Source: Lepidodermella squamata
Taxonomy: Eukaryota; Gastrotricha
Assembly (NCBI GenBank): GCA_047495785.1
Contig: JBLDXI010000024.1
Location: forward strand, 1,550,001-1,614,000
DNA length: 64,000 nt
Direction: 5' to 3'
The position numbers and the translations under genes were made by a program. The notes below the pieces were generated by a model. The model was given only the letters and a program-made list of their open reading frames with translations, was not told where the DNA came from and made no database searches. This document shows, piece by piece, positions 1 through 10,690 of the stretch. Position 1 is the stretch's first letter, and the number at the start of each line of letters is the position of its first letter.

Positions 1-498
1 CTTCAAGGAATGCTCGAGGTCACTTTTCGATTTGCCGAGTTCAAATAATGAGTTTATAAACCTTTTCGACTCGTTTTGATTCGCTGGATCCATCAAATTC
101 ATCGACCATTCGTAGCAGTCGAGCCAGAAAACCAGTTGAATATTGCATTGTTGCTCGAAAAATTCGCGTAGTGACGGCCGTCGTAGACACTGCGAAATTA
201 AGGTGGATTTTCCGACCCCGGATGGCCCGGTTAGTAAGAAGATACCGCGACCTGGGTTATTGCACAGCTCTTCGAAACAAATCAGGAGATTTTGCTCGTC
301 ATCCGGCCGCGGGAAGTAATTGCCGTTAATTTGAGGTAAACCAATGCGACTTCAATAAAAAAAATTACAGTAGTACAAATTAGGAAAAAATCAAGAAATT
401 ACTAACCACTCGTTCTCATGAAATGAGGCTTCTTTGCCCATTTTCTCAAAATGAGCCGTTAATTGTCGAACGAGGGTTTTATGCTTAATATCGTCCAT
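1..498 (-). CDS. P-loop NTPase (STAND/NACHT-like), N-terminal part only
   Basis: The gene starts at the ATG complementary to 496-498 and runs off the left edge. Exon 1 is 407-498, a 57-bp GT-AG intron covers 350-406, and exon 2 continues below position 349. The frame is open across the junction. About 44 codons into the protein is a Walker A loop, GPSGVGKST, preceded by hydrophobic GIFLLT, as expected of the first strand of a P-loop domain. About 20 residues before it is the stretch PRPDDEQNLL, which resembles the short linker before the nucleotide-binding domain of STAND ATPases (NACHT, NB-ARC, Orc-like). The hydrophobic VFWLDC stretch downstream may be an early core strand. The class and partners cannot be told because the rest lies outside. 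It diverges from the sulfotransferase gene across about 280 bp. Confidence 0.7.
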
Positions 499-779
499 AT
501 TATTCCTTAGCTAAAATTAAGGAGTTCTCTCTAATATTTTTTAGCTTAAAAGAAAGTAGCCTTAGCATAAGATGCATTATTTAAGGCCAACGCACTTCGA
601 TTCCCTCCAGTAGTTGCCTGGTAATGTCGATAATAATTACGCATTGTCCTGCGCGTGAGATTATATTGATTATTGACCACCTTAAAATGCAAAGTGTGCA
701 TCTTTCACCCTGGCGTGAATCGACGCTCTAAAATAACACAATTCTAGGGTATCATATTATTATTCAGCCACCTAGCGTT
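499..779. promoter_or_regulatory. Shared divergent intergenic region (NTPase / sulfotransferase)
   Basis: A 281-bp interval separates the start codons of two divergent genes, so it must hold both 5' regions. It is AT-rich and I see no clear TATA box or other named element. Calling it a bidirectional promoter is inference from the layout alone. Confidence 0.35.
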
Positions 780-2052
780 TTGCCTATAACACAAAATGTC
801 GATATGGGAAGGCTCGCTCAGGCAAAAATTCTTCTGGTTCTCATAGGGTTACTAATTGTAATAGACATTTTCACTCGTTCTCCAAATGATGAGCCTGAGA
901 CTAAATTCATCATTCAGCCTTTATCATCTCCCACTCCGGCGATTAGCCCAGAGCCCGAAACTGAAACGTCGACTTATAGACCGGTCACCACTTCGAAGAT
1001 AGTCACAGCTAAAGGTCGCCTTGGCTTTGAATTGGACCTGCAATCAGGGTGTTCTAACGAGCCAGGGTGTGACTTGGAGTCCGTTTTCGAGAACAGGAGG
1101 CTACAGTTGAGATTAGGATGCCAAAAACATTTCCTATACACCCCAGGAAATACGCCGCAAAATTTGGATGAATTAGTCAACTTATTAGACATCCAATATA
1201 CTGCACTGGAAAATTTTATGGTGGACGACCAACATCGGTTGATTTTCTGCAAAGTACCTAAAGTCGCATCCACGACGTGGTTGAAGGTCCTGGCAATTTT
1301 ACGCGGCGGACCTTCGTTCAACTTCACCAAAGTCGAGCAGATAGACGACGAGTTCCTATACAATTCGCGGCAATGGTCTAATATGAGCGCGGTTCGAGTT
1401 CTGTCAAGCTACTCAAAATCTGAGAGATCGATGCGGCTGAGGAATTACAGAAAGGTGATGTGGGTCAGACACCCTGTACTACGGCTATTTTCAGCTTGGC
1501 AGTCGAAACTCACTGATGAGAAAAACGTTTACTGGAATGTGAGTCTTTTGAATTCACATTATCCACCTTAATAATTTCCATTTTTAGATGGTTGGTCGGC
1601 ATATTCTGGAAAAATATGGGAGAAAAGGCGAACCTCGAGGTAAACCTGGGGTGACTCTTGAAGAGTTTTTTCGATATATGGCAGGTTTGCCGAAATACAC
1701 GCGAATATTCGACGTTCATTGTAAGAATTTTAAACAAAGAAATTGGCTTTTAACAATGCAATTTCGCTTTTCAGGGGATCCTTACCACCTTCATTGCTGG
1801 CCTTGTTTCTTCAACCCAGAGTACATTGGTCATTTTGAATCGATGAAGCCGGAAGCTGATTATGTGATAAGAAAAATTTACGGTCCGAACACCGAGTTCG
1901 AATTTCCGAGCGGTCAATCAGCGATGAAGAAGCGAAATGATGCGCTGGTCGAAATTTCGAAGTTACCGAAAGATATACTCCAGTTAGCCCTTAACAAGTA
2001 CGAACAGGATCTGGAGTTATTCGGTTATATATTGGACTCTAAATGGGTTTGA
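780..2052 (+). CDS. Carbohydrate sulfotransferase (CHST8-14 / sulfotransferase-2 type), Golgi
   Basis: Three exons: 780-1538, 1588-1720 and 1775-2052, with GT-AG introns of 49 and 54 bp. The ATG at 804 is the likelier start because it puts a basic residue and a hydrophobic segment (residues about 5-19) at the N terminus, giving a 381-aa type II Golgi protein; the ATG at 780 adds 8 residues. The PAPS-binding motifs of the family are visible: a 5'-phosphosulfate loop KVPKVASTTW, and a 3'-phosphate motif VRHPVLRLFSAWQSKL ending exon 1. The second splice junction creates HWDPYHLHCWPC, matching the HW-P-C-PC block of HNK-1/chondroitin-type sulfotransferases. The C terminus keeps the family's Y-x2-D-x4-FGY pattern. 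It should transfer sulfate from PAPS to a sugar of a glycan in the Golgi. The acceptor sugar cannot be told. Confidence 0.9.
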
Positions 2053-2061
2053 TCGGCCGTA

Positions 2062-3400
2062 GATGTTTCTATCGGAACAATGTCTCTATTACGCGGAACA
2101 AAATATCTTCCACCGTCGGAATCTATCGGAATAATAAAAATATCTCTTTTCATGCGAAATTACTTATTTTCCACTCTCAATATCTTTTTCGTCGAAAAAT
2201 GTCTTTTCGATGACAGAAAAATCAACCACGCCTCTAGCCATCATGAACAGGGGCCGAGCTTCCACTGCCTAACGGGAAACTCAGCTTCGGGTCACACGAC
2301 CATTAGGAACAATATGTAGGACCTCTACCGCGATTTTGTTATGGGTTACAAGTAATACAAGCGCTTCGCATGCTTGTATTACTTGCAACCCATAACTACC
2401 TCCTCAAATAGAGCTGCCGATTTTTGCCGAACTCAGTATACTCAACAGGGCCAGTTGCCCTGCCTGTTCGATCTCTCATACTCCATAGCTCCAACCGGTT
2501 TTCGGCGACGAACGGGCTTAGGACATCGTTTTAACTTATAACAGTTAGAGGGACAGATTGATGCCACGGATCAATAGCGACAAATCATAGCTCGTGGGCC
2601 AAAGCCAACGCATGGCAACAGGGCTTTTTCTTCGCTCTGTAGGAAAATGTCTTCATAACGGCGGAATGGGTCACCTCAGCCTTCCAAGTCGCCAGCCTTG
2701 CAACCACAAAGTCGCGAACTTTCCATCAAAGCTGCTGAATATCCTCTGAAAATGTCTTTTAAGCGACGGTAAGTGGCATAATTGAAACTAAGATCCCACA
2801 TTTACCTTACCCCTTATCCACATTTCACGCGCAAAAGGCGATAAATTAAAAAAAACACGAACTATCGCTAGTTAATTTGATGTTTGAAGGTTCTCCATCG
2901 ATGACTAGGAAAAACAGGTTGACAGGTCAAGAACATTTTGTGAAGAAATTTATGAGCAATAGAAGATTTGAAGCTCGGGTCGTATAAGCGACTTATCAGC
3001 CATGTGGTATGCGAAAAGGGCGATTTTAACATCAAAAGATCCCCATGTTTAAATATAATTTAGCAAATTAAATTAAACTGAGAACTGAGTGCACTGTGGT
3101 ATTTCAAAATATCTGGAAATTTGGTTACTATGGCTAAATTAGCCAGGATTGACTAGGCCGGCTGCCGCCATTGCTGTAGCGTGACTTTCCTATTTTATTG
3201 CTTCATTGTTCCGACGGAAAAGAGATACTTTCCGATAAATTCCGCAATTTTCCGCATTAAAACGTCTTTCGGATAATTGTCGATATTTTGTTCCGTGAAC
3301 GAGAGACATTATTCCGATAGAAAGATATTACCTCGTTTGATCTTGAGGTGAAAATTGTCTTTTTGCTGATTTTTCTTCCAAATAAAGGCGTGGTGAAATC
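2062..3400. mobile_element. Foldback / MITE-like element with subterminal inverted repeats
   Basis: Two arms read as imperfect reverse complements. The block near 2064-2110 (TCTATCGGAACAATGTCTCT and the following GGAACAAAATATC) recurs on the opposite strand near 3270-3325. Both arms are rich in the short motif TCGGAA or its complement, and both carry CCACGCCT outside or beside the block (about 2227 and 3388). I find no transposase, so a non-autonomous element or a decayed inverted duplication fits. The exact ends and a target-site duplication could not be fixed by eye. Confidence 0.45.
2338..2396. repeat. Near-perfect hairpin, 25-bp stem
   Basis: The left arm 2338-2362 begins GTTATGGGTTACAAG and the right arm 2372-2396 is its reverse complement with a single mismatch. 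About 9 bases form the loop. It lies inside the foldback region and could be an internal terminal pair of a small transposon or a transcribed hairpin. Confidence 0.7.
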
Positions 3401-3847
3401 GGGGTGAGTGTCTCCCTTAAAATAATAGTGCAACAACAATGTGCAAGAAATTGCCAAAATAAAAGCCTAAAAATGTACTCATGGTTTAACGACTCCATGT
3501 TTTATTTTCAAATAGAAAAACTGAAACATAAAATTCAAAAAAATGTAATTCGAAAAGTTTAACATTCAAAATTTAAATTCAAAGAAATAAAATTGCTGAC
3601 TAATTGTCTAACTTTGTGCAGGTAAAATTCAGGTAAAATCGCCAAAATTTACCAACCGATCAAAAATCTCCATCTTCGTCAAAAAATATCAACATTTGAA
3701 TTTCGAAAGTTTTCCAGCGTTTCGGTATAACCACTCAAACTTTATTGTAACAAAAAAATCAAAGATGGCATTTTTATCCAGAAATTATTTGTTTAATGAA
3801 CAGTCAAAAAGCAAGTTAATAAAAAAGTTGGAAGTCCGTGATCATAT
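2397..3847. other. Gene-free stretch
   Basis: After the sulfotransferase stop I see no coding exon with splice support up to the next gene at 3848. Part is the foldback element; 3480-3840 is AT-rich with no recognised feature. Confidence 0.5.
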
Positions 3848-4816
3848 TCACGAGTCTTCCTCGACATCGCTGTTATCTTCATCGTCATCAACTTTGCCGC
3901 ATTTCAGAATGCTATCCAACGATCGTTGGTAGAGGCGAAGCGATGGCAAAGCATTCTTCGAACAACCTTGATACTTTTTCGCCTCGGCGACAAAACATTT
4001 CGAGACAGTGCAGATCTTATCGCGACGCCGGCGTGAAACTTTCGGAAATTTACACTGCTTAGGCCTCCAATTCGTAAGATCATCCTCATCATTCTCAACG
4101 TCATCTTCATCATCGCTGTTACTGTCATCCGTCATTAGATCAGGATCCATTTCGACTGGCCGGATGAGCTGAGTCAAGTCGTCGCTGGTAATTTCATCGC
4201 TTAGATCGGCATCAGTGATTTCATCGATTTTAGCCTTGCAGCTCTTAGCAATGCTGTGAAGATCGCAGCGATCGCATAGAACAGCAGTCGCCATTTGCGT
4301 CGAAGCTTTCCTAACCTCGGCTATAGTTAAATTCATCACCTCAGCTCCACATTTCACGCTGGCTGCTTTGCAATCAAGCAGGCAGTTATCACAACGTTGA
4401 ACCTCGGAGTCACAACGAGATTTGGCTGGGTCGATTTCTTCACCCTTATGGTGGCATTTCCCGGCGAGGACGCACTGCTTCCAACATCTGGCTCGTTGCC
4501 AATGTTCGATGTCATTCTCTTCAACGGGTCCCAGTTCGCCGAGAAACGCAAGTCGCTCGTCGTCGTCGGCATAAGCTGGATCCGGGGTAGTTGCTTCGAC
4601 GAGAACTTGATGATCTTCACCGTCAGATTTCGAGTTCCTGAATCGGTTTAATAGAATCGGAAGAAATTTCCCTAAAGCTTCCTCGGCGTCTTGAATAAAG
4701 ACATCCTGCGCGCCTGCGCCGACGTAAATCAGCCTATAAAAAAATTTAATAAATTTTCTGGAATTTTCTAGGCATTTTCAAGCTTACGATACAGCTAAGA
4801 TTTTGCTCCACAACAT
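3848..4816 (-). CDS. Secreted acidic cysteine-rich protein A (unknown family)
   Basis: Two exons: 4788-4816 (start ATG, 9 codons plus 2 bases) and 3848-4733, separated by a 54-bp GT-AG intron, giving 304 aa. The splice joins MLWSKILAVS to LIYVGAGAQD, which reads as a signal peptide. The mature part has a Cys-rich core (RCWKQC, then CDNCLLDCK, CDRCD and KSC) followed by a strongly acidic Asp/Glu tract, then IC-x3-KC and a final ILKC near an acidic tail. It is a clear paralogue of the gene at 10691-11841: the order of Cys motifs and the WRP+[QK]C block match. I do not recognise the family. The spacing suggests an extracellular disulfide-bonded domain with a possibly calcium- or mineral-binding acidic segment; that role is inference. 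Confidence 0.8.
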
Positions 4817-5094
4817 TTTACCTAATGACGGAATAACCAACTAAAGGTGTTGAGCTGTATTTCTGCGGCGTGGGAGTAGTAAAAGCCGCCTGTTGTAAGC
4901 CGATCTAGGCGCTTTTTTTCATCCAAATCTAAAATAAATAAACACTTGTGAAGCAAAAAATAGTTGTTTGCGTTCACGTGCTGGGAAAAGCAGGCGGCCT
5001 TTGTTTTGTTAAGATTTTTTTATTTGATCAAATAAAACCGGGTTAATCATAGAAAATCAAAGAAAAAAATCAAGCTAAATTTTTTCTAAATTAT

Positions 5095-7936
5095 TTAAAT
5101 GGTTAATTTTTCAAGGAATCGCAGTAGATCCTCATTTGTAATGAAACGAGGCACTTTGTACTGATTTATGACATTGCCGTTGCGTTCCAGGCAGAAGTCG
5201 CGGAACTTGATGAAGCCGCCCTTTTTAATCGTAAATACCTGTTAATAAATTAAAATTGTAAAAATTATTTTAAAATTTAAAATGAATATCTAACCTGAGG
5301 AGGAGCAACAGCTTGCCGAACTCGGTAGACATTGTAGATGGCATTTTTCTCGCAGACTTCTTTGTCAATGATATCGGCCACTTCTTGGGAAAGCTTCTCG
5401 TCATTTCCGCCGGTTGATTCGATGAAAATCACGTACCACATGTCGATACTACCCGCTAAATTTTCGAAAATTTCAGACTCATTATAGATCGAACAAAAAT
5501 AAACCTACGTTTCTTGTCCTTGATTGGAAAATATTTGGTCCAGACACTGCTAACAGTTGTGGTGAACTCGTGAAGCTGCCCAGCTCCTTTAACGCTTGAA
5601 ACAGCTTTTTTAATCGCGTTCAACATTAAATCTTCCCCAACTTTCTCGCCGACCAGGTCGAGAAGACTGCCCTGCCGCCCGCAGTACCTAATAACTGGCG
5701 TCAATCCGTGCCTCATTTGAACAATTTCGACCAAGTCTCCGATGCGATAACGGTAGAAACCAACCGCTGTCGTGATGACTAGCTCATACCTCTTCCCGAT
5801 TTGAACCTCCTCCATCAGGTAAGTCTTTGGTTGTTGTTCAGCACAGTCGCTCTCTTCGATAAACTCGTAAACGGCTGAGGTTGGTACCATAGTGAAGTAA
5901 GGCTCTTCCTTGCCGTAAGGAATGCAAAGCCCACCGAAATTAATGCCGAAAAAGCCTTCACTAGCGCCGTAAGATGGCGTGAAAATTCTGATGTTAGGCC
6001 CGCAGTAGTACTGAATTCGGTCCCGTTGAAGTTGATGGCAGCCAGAAATTGCGACATTGATAGCGCCTTGAAACAAAGTATCCCTTAAAACTAGCTATTG
6101 GTAAGTAATTTTACTCACTTAATCGAGGCCATAATCGCTCAAAAACTCCTTCGACGGAACTGGAGAAAGCTCGTTCGATCTCATCAGCCCGTTCGGGGTC
6201 TGCCTGAAACAATCCTTGAGCCATAATTTTGTCTTTAATCTCTTGAGGAATCGTTTCAGGGCCGGTGATAACGCCGCGTCTAATGTCGTCCGCCATTGAT
6301 TTCCAGTTGTTTTCAAGGACTAGAATGCCGCCGAGAACACTGCCGGGGAAAACGCCTTCAATTCTGAACAGTTCCCAATCGGCCACAGCGAATAGCCAAC
6401 GCATGTAAAACTGTGCCATATCGTCGTAGTGCTGATTCTCAACCTCAGGCGGATAGACGCGGCTAAGGTGGTACGCGTCGGTTTTCAACGATTTCGGGGG
6501 GACTGTGATGATGCTGACTGAGTGGCCGGCCTCGGTGAATTTCGCTCGAGTTTGAAGAACGATTGACATGGATTTCAGCGGTGCGAGCCAGTGCTCCTTT
6601 TTGAAGTGGTAGGCCTCGGCATAGATCGAGAAGAAAAACTTGAGGAGGCTGTTGTAGTAGTAATTGGTCGCAGGCAGGAGCTTGGGTTTTCCTTAATAAA
6701 ATGCATAGAAAAATTAATTAAAATACGAAAATAAATAAAAAAGAGTAGATAAATTAATTCTCCTATTAATTTAAAAATTAATTATTTAATTTAATTAACT
6801 AAAATCGTATGGTTCCATACAGCTTGTCCCATAAGTAACGCAAGCAAAGAAAATACACGGAAAAAGGCTCAGAAACTCTAAAATGAGAGACGAAGTCACA
6901 TCTCATGCCCAGAAAAGTTTAGAAAAATTAATAAAATCGCGAGAATAATAACCAAGTACATATGTCACTTGTTAATGGGATTAAAAAAGTCCGGAGAAGT
7001 TTGGTCCAACCGGGTAAATACCAACAATTACCGAACCAGTAACCATCCGGGTTTTCCGGGTTTTCCGGGTTTTCTCCGGTAACTTTTGTTATTACTTCGG
7101 TTAAATCGCAGATAAAAGATGGAATATTCTCTCCATAGGTTTAATTTGTTTTAGTTGAATGTCCCACAAAAAGCTGCAAAATTAAAAAGTTGCGCAACTT
7201 CTGGGACAGTACAGAGAATCCCAAGTACTTAACTTTCAGATTCTTAAGGAATTTCTAGGAGATTGTGAGGAAGTGAAACTCGATATTGGCAAAATTTAGT
7301 GCCGTAGCCCTACTTAAAGGATTCCTACTAATTCTATGTTCTATAATAACCAGTTTTATTATTCATTTCCATTTTCATTGTGGAACTATCAAATATTTTC
7401 TTACCTGTAGTTCCGGTTGAGGTATTGAAGTGGAAGACTTCGTCCGATGTGAGAAGGTTCTGTTCCCCCGTAGTACTAATTCTGTCGATATAAGGCCGGT
7501 AGGTCTCGTAGTCCGTCACTGGATGGTTCTTCTGAAAGTCCCTCCTCGATTTTATTTTGCTAAAATTATGCTCCCTGCCATACTCAGTGTTCGCATTTCT
7601 CTGCAGCAATTCTTGAAGCAGTTTTTCCTGATAAGGCGCCGGATTTTCCAGCGACGACTTCATCTTCTTCAGCGTCAAGCTTCCAGCAATGTGAAGACCT
7701 GCGTTGACCAGCGCGTGTTTGATGACGCGAAATACTGACCGGTGAAGTCGCGAGACTGGGCAGAAGGCTAACCGAGCTAGAACTAGGGCGAGGCATAACA
7801 GAGGCAGCTCGATGAGAAACGCCAAAATCTTGAATGCGAAACCACGACCGATAGTTGCTCGCCACAAAAAATCGCCGCCGATAAGAATCGAAACAGCGAT
7901 TAAAATTAGTTGAAGTGTAAATCTATTTGTTTCCAT
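5095..7936 (-). CDS. GH3 domain-containing protein A (GHDC-like acyl-adenylating fold), membrane-anchored
   Basis: Five exons: 7405-7936, 6119-6691, 5509-6066, 5295-5455 and 5095-5238. The phases agree throughout and give 655 aa. Introns are 713, 52, 53 and 56 bp. The N terminus has two hydrophobic segments (about residues 7-24 and 33-56), so it is probably membrane-anchored. The nucleotide-binding motif TSTGTTGKPK spans the first splice site; it matches motif I of the GH3/firefly-luciferase adenylating family. Further family blocks are YETYRPYI, FPGSVLGGILVLE, GYR-like YRYRIGD and the C-terminal domain starting CGRQGSLLDLVGEK. Plant GH3 enzymes conjugate amino acids to acyl acids; the substrate of animal GHDC proteins is not established, to my knowledge. 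Its sister at 8166-10333 has four of five exons of identical length. The long first intron carries a Tc1/mariner-like MITE. Confidence 0.9.
6820..7209. mobile_element. Tc1/mariner-like MITE in intron 1 of GH3 gene A
   Basis: Terminal inverted repeats are visible: the left end reads CAGCTTGTCCCATAAGTAAC and the right end, on the opposite strand, CTGTCCCAGAAGTTGCGCAA. TA dinucleotides flank both ends (6818-6819 and 7210-7211), the usual Tc1/mariner target duplication. There is no transposase frame. The matching intron of GH3 gene B is only 47 bp, so the insertion explains over half of the 713-bp intron. A CCGGGTTTT triplet-like tandem repeat lies inside at about 7048-7080. Confidence 0.65.
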
Positions 7937-8165
7937 GGTTTTTTCTTTTAATATTCAAGTGTCTGGAATCAGCCTAAAGAAAGATATGGAGGAGGGGCTT
8001 ATCATTTGTTTCCCCGGTGTGTACGACTTATCAGAACGCAGCCTTAATCACAACCAGGGTGAGAAAGTTCGAACATTGAGATGTCTGGATTGTATAATAG
8101 TAGATAAAAACGTGATAAGCTAAGAGTCATTTTTATTTATTCGCTAAATCAACAAATATGTTTTT

Positions 8166-10333
8166 TTAAATTGTCCATTGGCTCAGAAATGTCAGGTGAT
8201 CTTCGCTGGTCAAAAATCGAGGCACCTTGTACTGGTTAACAACATTGTCATTTCGTTTAAGGCAGAACTCGCGAAAAGCTAGGAATCCACCTTTTTTGAT
8301 TGTGAAGACCTGAAAACATTTTGTTTGAATTATATTAATGGGACAGCTTTTCATTAGGAACTCACCTGGGGCCGGGCGACAGCTTGCCGAACTCGATAAA
8401 CGTTGTAGATGGCATTTTTCTCGCAAACTTCTTTATCGATAATGTCTGCTACCTCTTCCGGGAATTTCTCGTCCCCACCGGTAGATTCGATGAATATCAC
8501 GTACAACATATCAATACTTCCCGCTAAAATTTCAGGAATTTCAGACTTGATAGATCGAACAAGATTGAACTTACGTTTCTTGTCCTTGATTGGGAAATAT
8601 TTGGTCCAAACACTGCTAACAGTTGTGGTGAATTCGTAAAGTTGCCCAGCTCCTTTAACGCTTGAAACAGCTTTTTTAATCGCGTTCAACATTAAATCTT
8701 CCCCAACTTTCTCGCCGACCAGGTCGAGAAGACTGCCCTGCCGCCCGCAATATCTCATAACCGGCGTCTTGCCATGCAACATATCGACAATTTCCAAAAC
8801 ATCGCCGATTCGATAGCGATAGAAGCCAACCGGCGTGGTCATGACAAGTTCATATCGCTTGCCAATCTCCACCTCCTCCATGAGGCGAGTCTTAGGCTGG
8901 GCTTCTGTGCAATCTTTCTCTTCGATGAATTCGTAGACGCCGGTTAGTGGTATTAACGTGAAATAGGGTTCCTCTGTTCCGTATGGGACGCACAGTCCAC
9001 CGAAATTATACGCATAGAAACCCTCGCTAGCTCCGATAAGTTGGGTTGAGATTTTAATGTTCGGTCCACAATAGTGTTGGATGCGATCCCTTTGAAGCTG
9101 GTGACAGCCCGAGATAGCAACAACGATGTATTCTACAGAAAACGTGTTAACAGCAATGATGCAACAGTTTCATTTTCATACCCATTCTTGGCCAGAGTCG
9201 GTGAAGAACTCCCTCGGTTCCCTTCGAAAAAGCCTCCACGATCTGGTCAGCCCGTTCGGGGTCAGCCTGCAAAATGCCTTGAGACATGATTTTGTCCTTA
9301 AGCTCTTGCGGTATAGTATCAGGCCCTGTGATCACTCCATTCCTTACGTCGTTCGCAAGTTGCTGCCAGTTGTTTTCGAGGACTAAAATACCGCCCAAAA
9401 CACTACCGGGAAATACGCCTTCGATCCTGTACATATCCCGGTCCGCAACACTGAATAGCCATCGCATGTAAAACTGAGCCGAATCCTCGTAGTGATCCGC
9501 TTCAACTTCCATGGGGTAGGTTCTAACCAACTGTAAAAGTTTGCGTCTCATGCTTTTCGGGGGCACTGAGATGATACTGATCGGATGTCCAGCTTCAGTG
9601 AACTTGTCTTTAGTCTGCAAAACGATGCCCATTGTTTTGAGCGGCGAAAGCCAATGCCCCTTTCTGTAATTCATCGATTCAGCAACCGTTGCAGTTACAA
9701 GTCCGAGGAATTTTTTATAGAAATAACCAGTCGCTGGCAACAATTTAGGCTTCCCTGTAAAATACGAATTGGATTATTGAAGCTAAAATCAAATGAATGA
9801 CCTGTAGTTCCCGTTGAAGTGTTAAATTGGATGATCGGATCTGATGTCAGCAAATTGTGGTCGCCTGTTTTGGCGATTCTATCAATGTAAGGTCGATATG
9901 TTTCATAATCGGTTAAAGGATGCTTCTCCAGGAATTCCCGACGTGATTTGATGCTACTGAGGCCATGCTTCTTGCCATATTCGGTATTAGCATTCCGTTG
10001 AAGCAACTCTTGCAGTAATTTTTCTTGGTGCGGGCCAGGATTTTTGAATACTCCATGAAGCTTTCGAAGTGAATATTTACCAGCCACATGAACGGCTAAG
10101 TGAAGAAACGCGTGACCTATGACTTCGAGAAGGGACCTGTGAAGACGCGATACCGGACAAAACGCCAATCGGCCTAATAACAGGGCGGAACCCAATAACG
10201 GAAGCTCGATGATCGCTGCTACAATTTTGAACGCAAAGTGATGACCACTGGTTAACCGCCATAATGCTTCGGCCCCGAAGAGGAGCGAAACAGCGAGTAA
10301 AATTAGCTGAAAGGAAAATCTGTTCGTCTCCAT
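8166..10333 (-). CDS. GH3 domain-containing protein B (GHDC-like), tandem paralogue
   Basis: Five exons: 9802-10333, 9182-9754, 8575-9132, 8366-8523 and 8166-8309, giving 654 aa with consistent phases. Introns are 47, 49, 51 and 56 bp. The first donor is weak (GTCATT). The start ATG is chosen because METNR aligns with the start of paralogue A; an in-frame ATG 38 codons upstream only adds sequence with no match. Two N-terminal hydrophobic segments, the motif TSTGTTGKPK across the first junction, YETYRPYI, FPGSVLGGILVLE and CGRQGSLLDLVGEK place it in the GH3/GHDC family. Exons 1, 2, 3 and 5 have exactly the lengths of gene A (532, 573, 558, 144 nt); exon 4 is one codon shorter. An ATP-dependent acyl-activating role is inferred from the family fold. 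Confidence 0.9.
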
Positions 10334-10690
10334 GACAAAAAATGTAGAGGGTGTGTGTGTTTGTTTCACCGGCAGTCTGAGAAGGGCAATGATAAGACGA
10401 TTATAACCCAAGTAAACAACCAAGGCGTCATATTGTGTGGTTTTCATTCGCTATCAGAGACTGATAAAACCTGCGCTTCGAGTTGGAATAGGGCTACGGA
10501 CTGGTTTATGCCATTTATTTTACACCTAATGACCTGACAGCTAAAACTGAAGAAAAAATTGTTGAGGGCCGGACTCAAAAGTAGAAAGGGAAATTTGTTT
10601 TTGTTTATATCAGCAAACCGATCTAGGCAGCTGTGTTAAAGAATCAGGTTCCTTAAAAAAGAAGTCTTAGGGCAGGAGTGTTGATACTTT
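10334..10690. other. Intergenic, no gene seen
   Basis: This stretch separates GH3 gene B from the next minus-strand gene. A GT-rich run lies at about 10348-10360. Nothing else is recognised. Confidence 0.4.
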
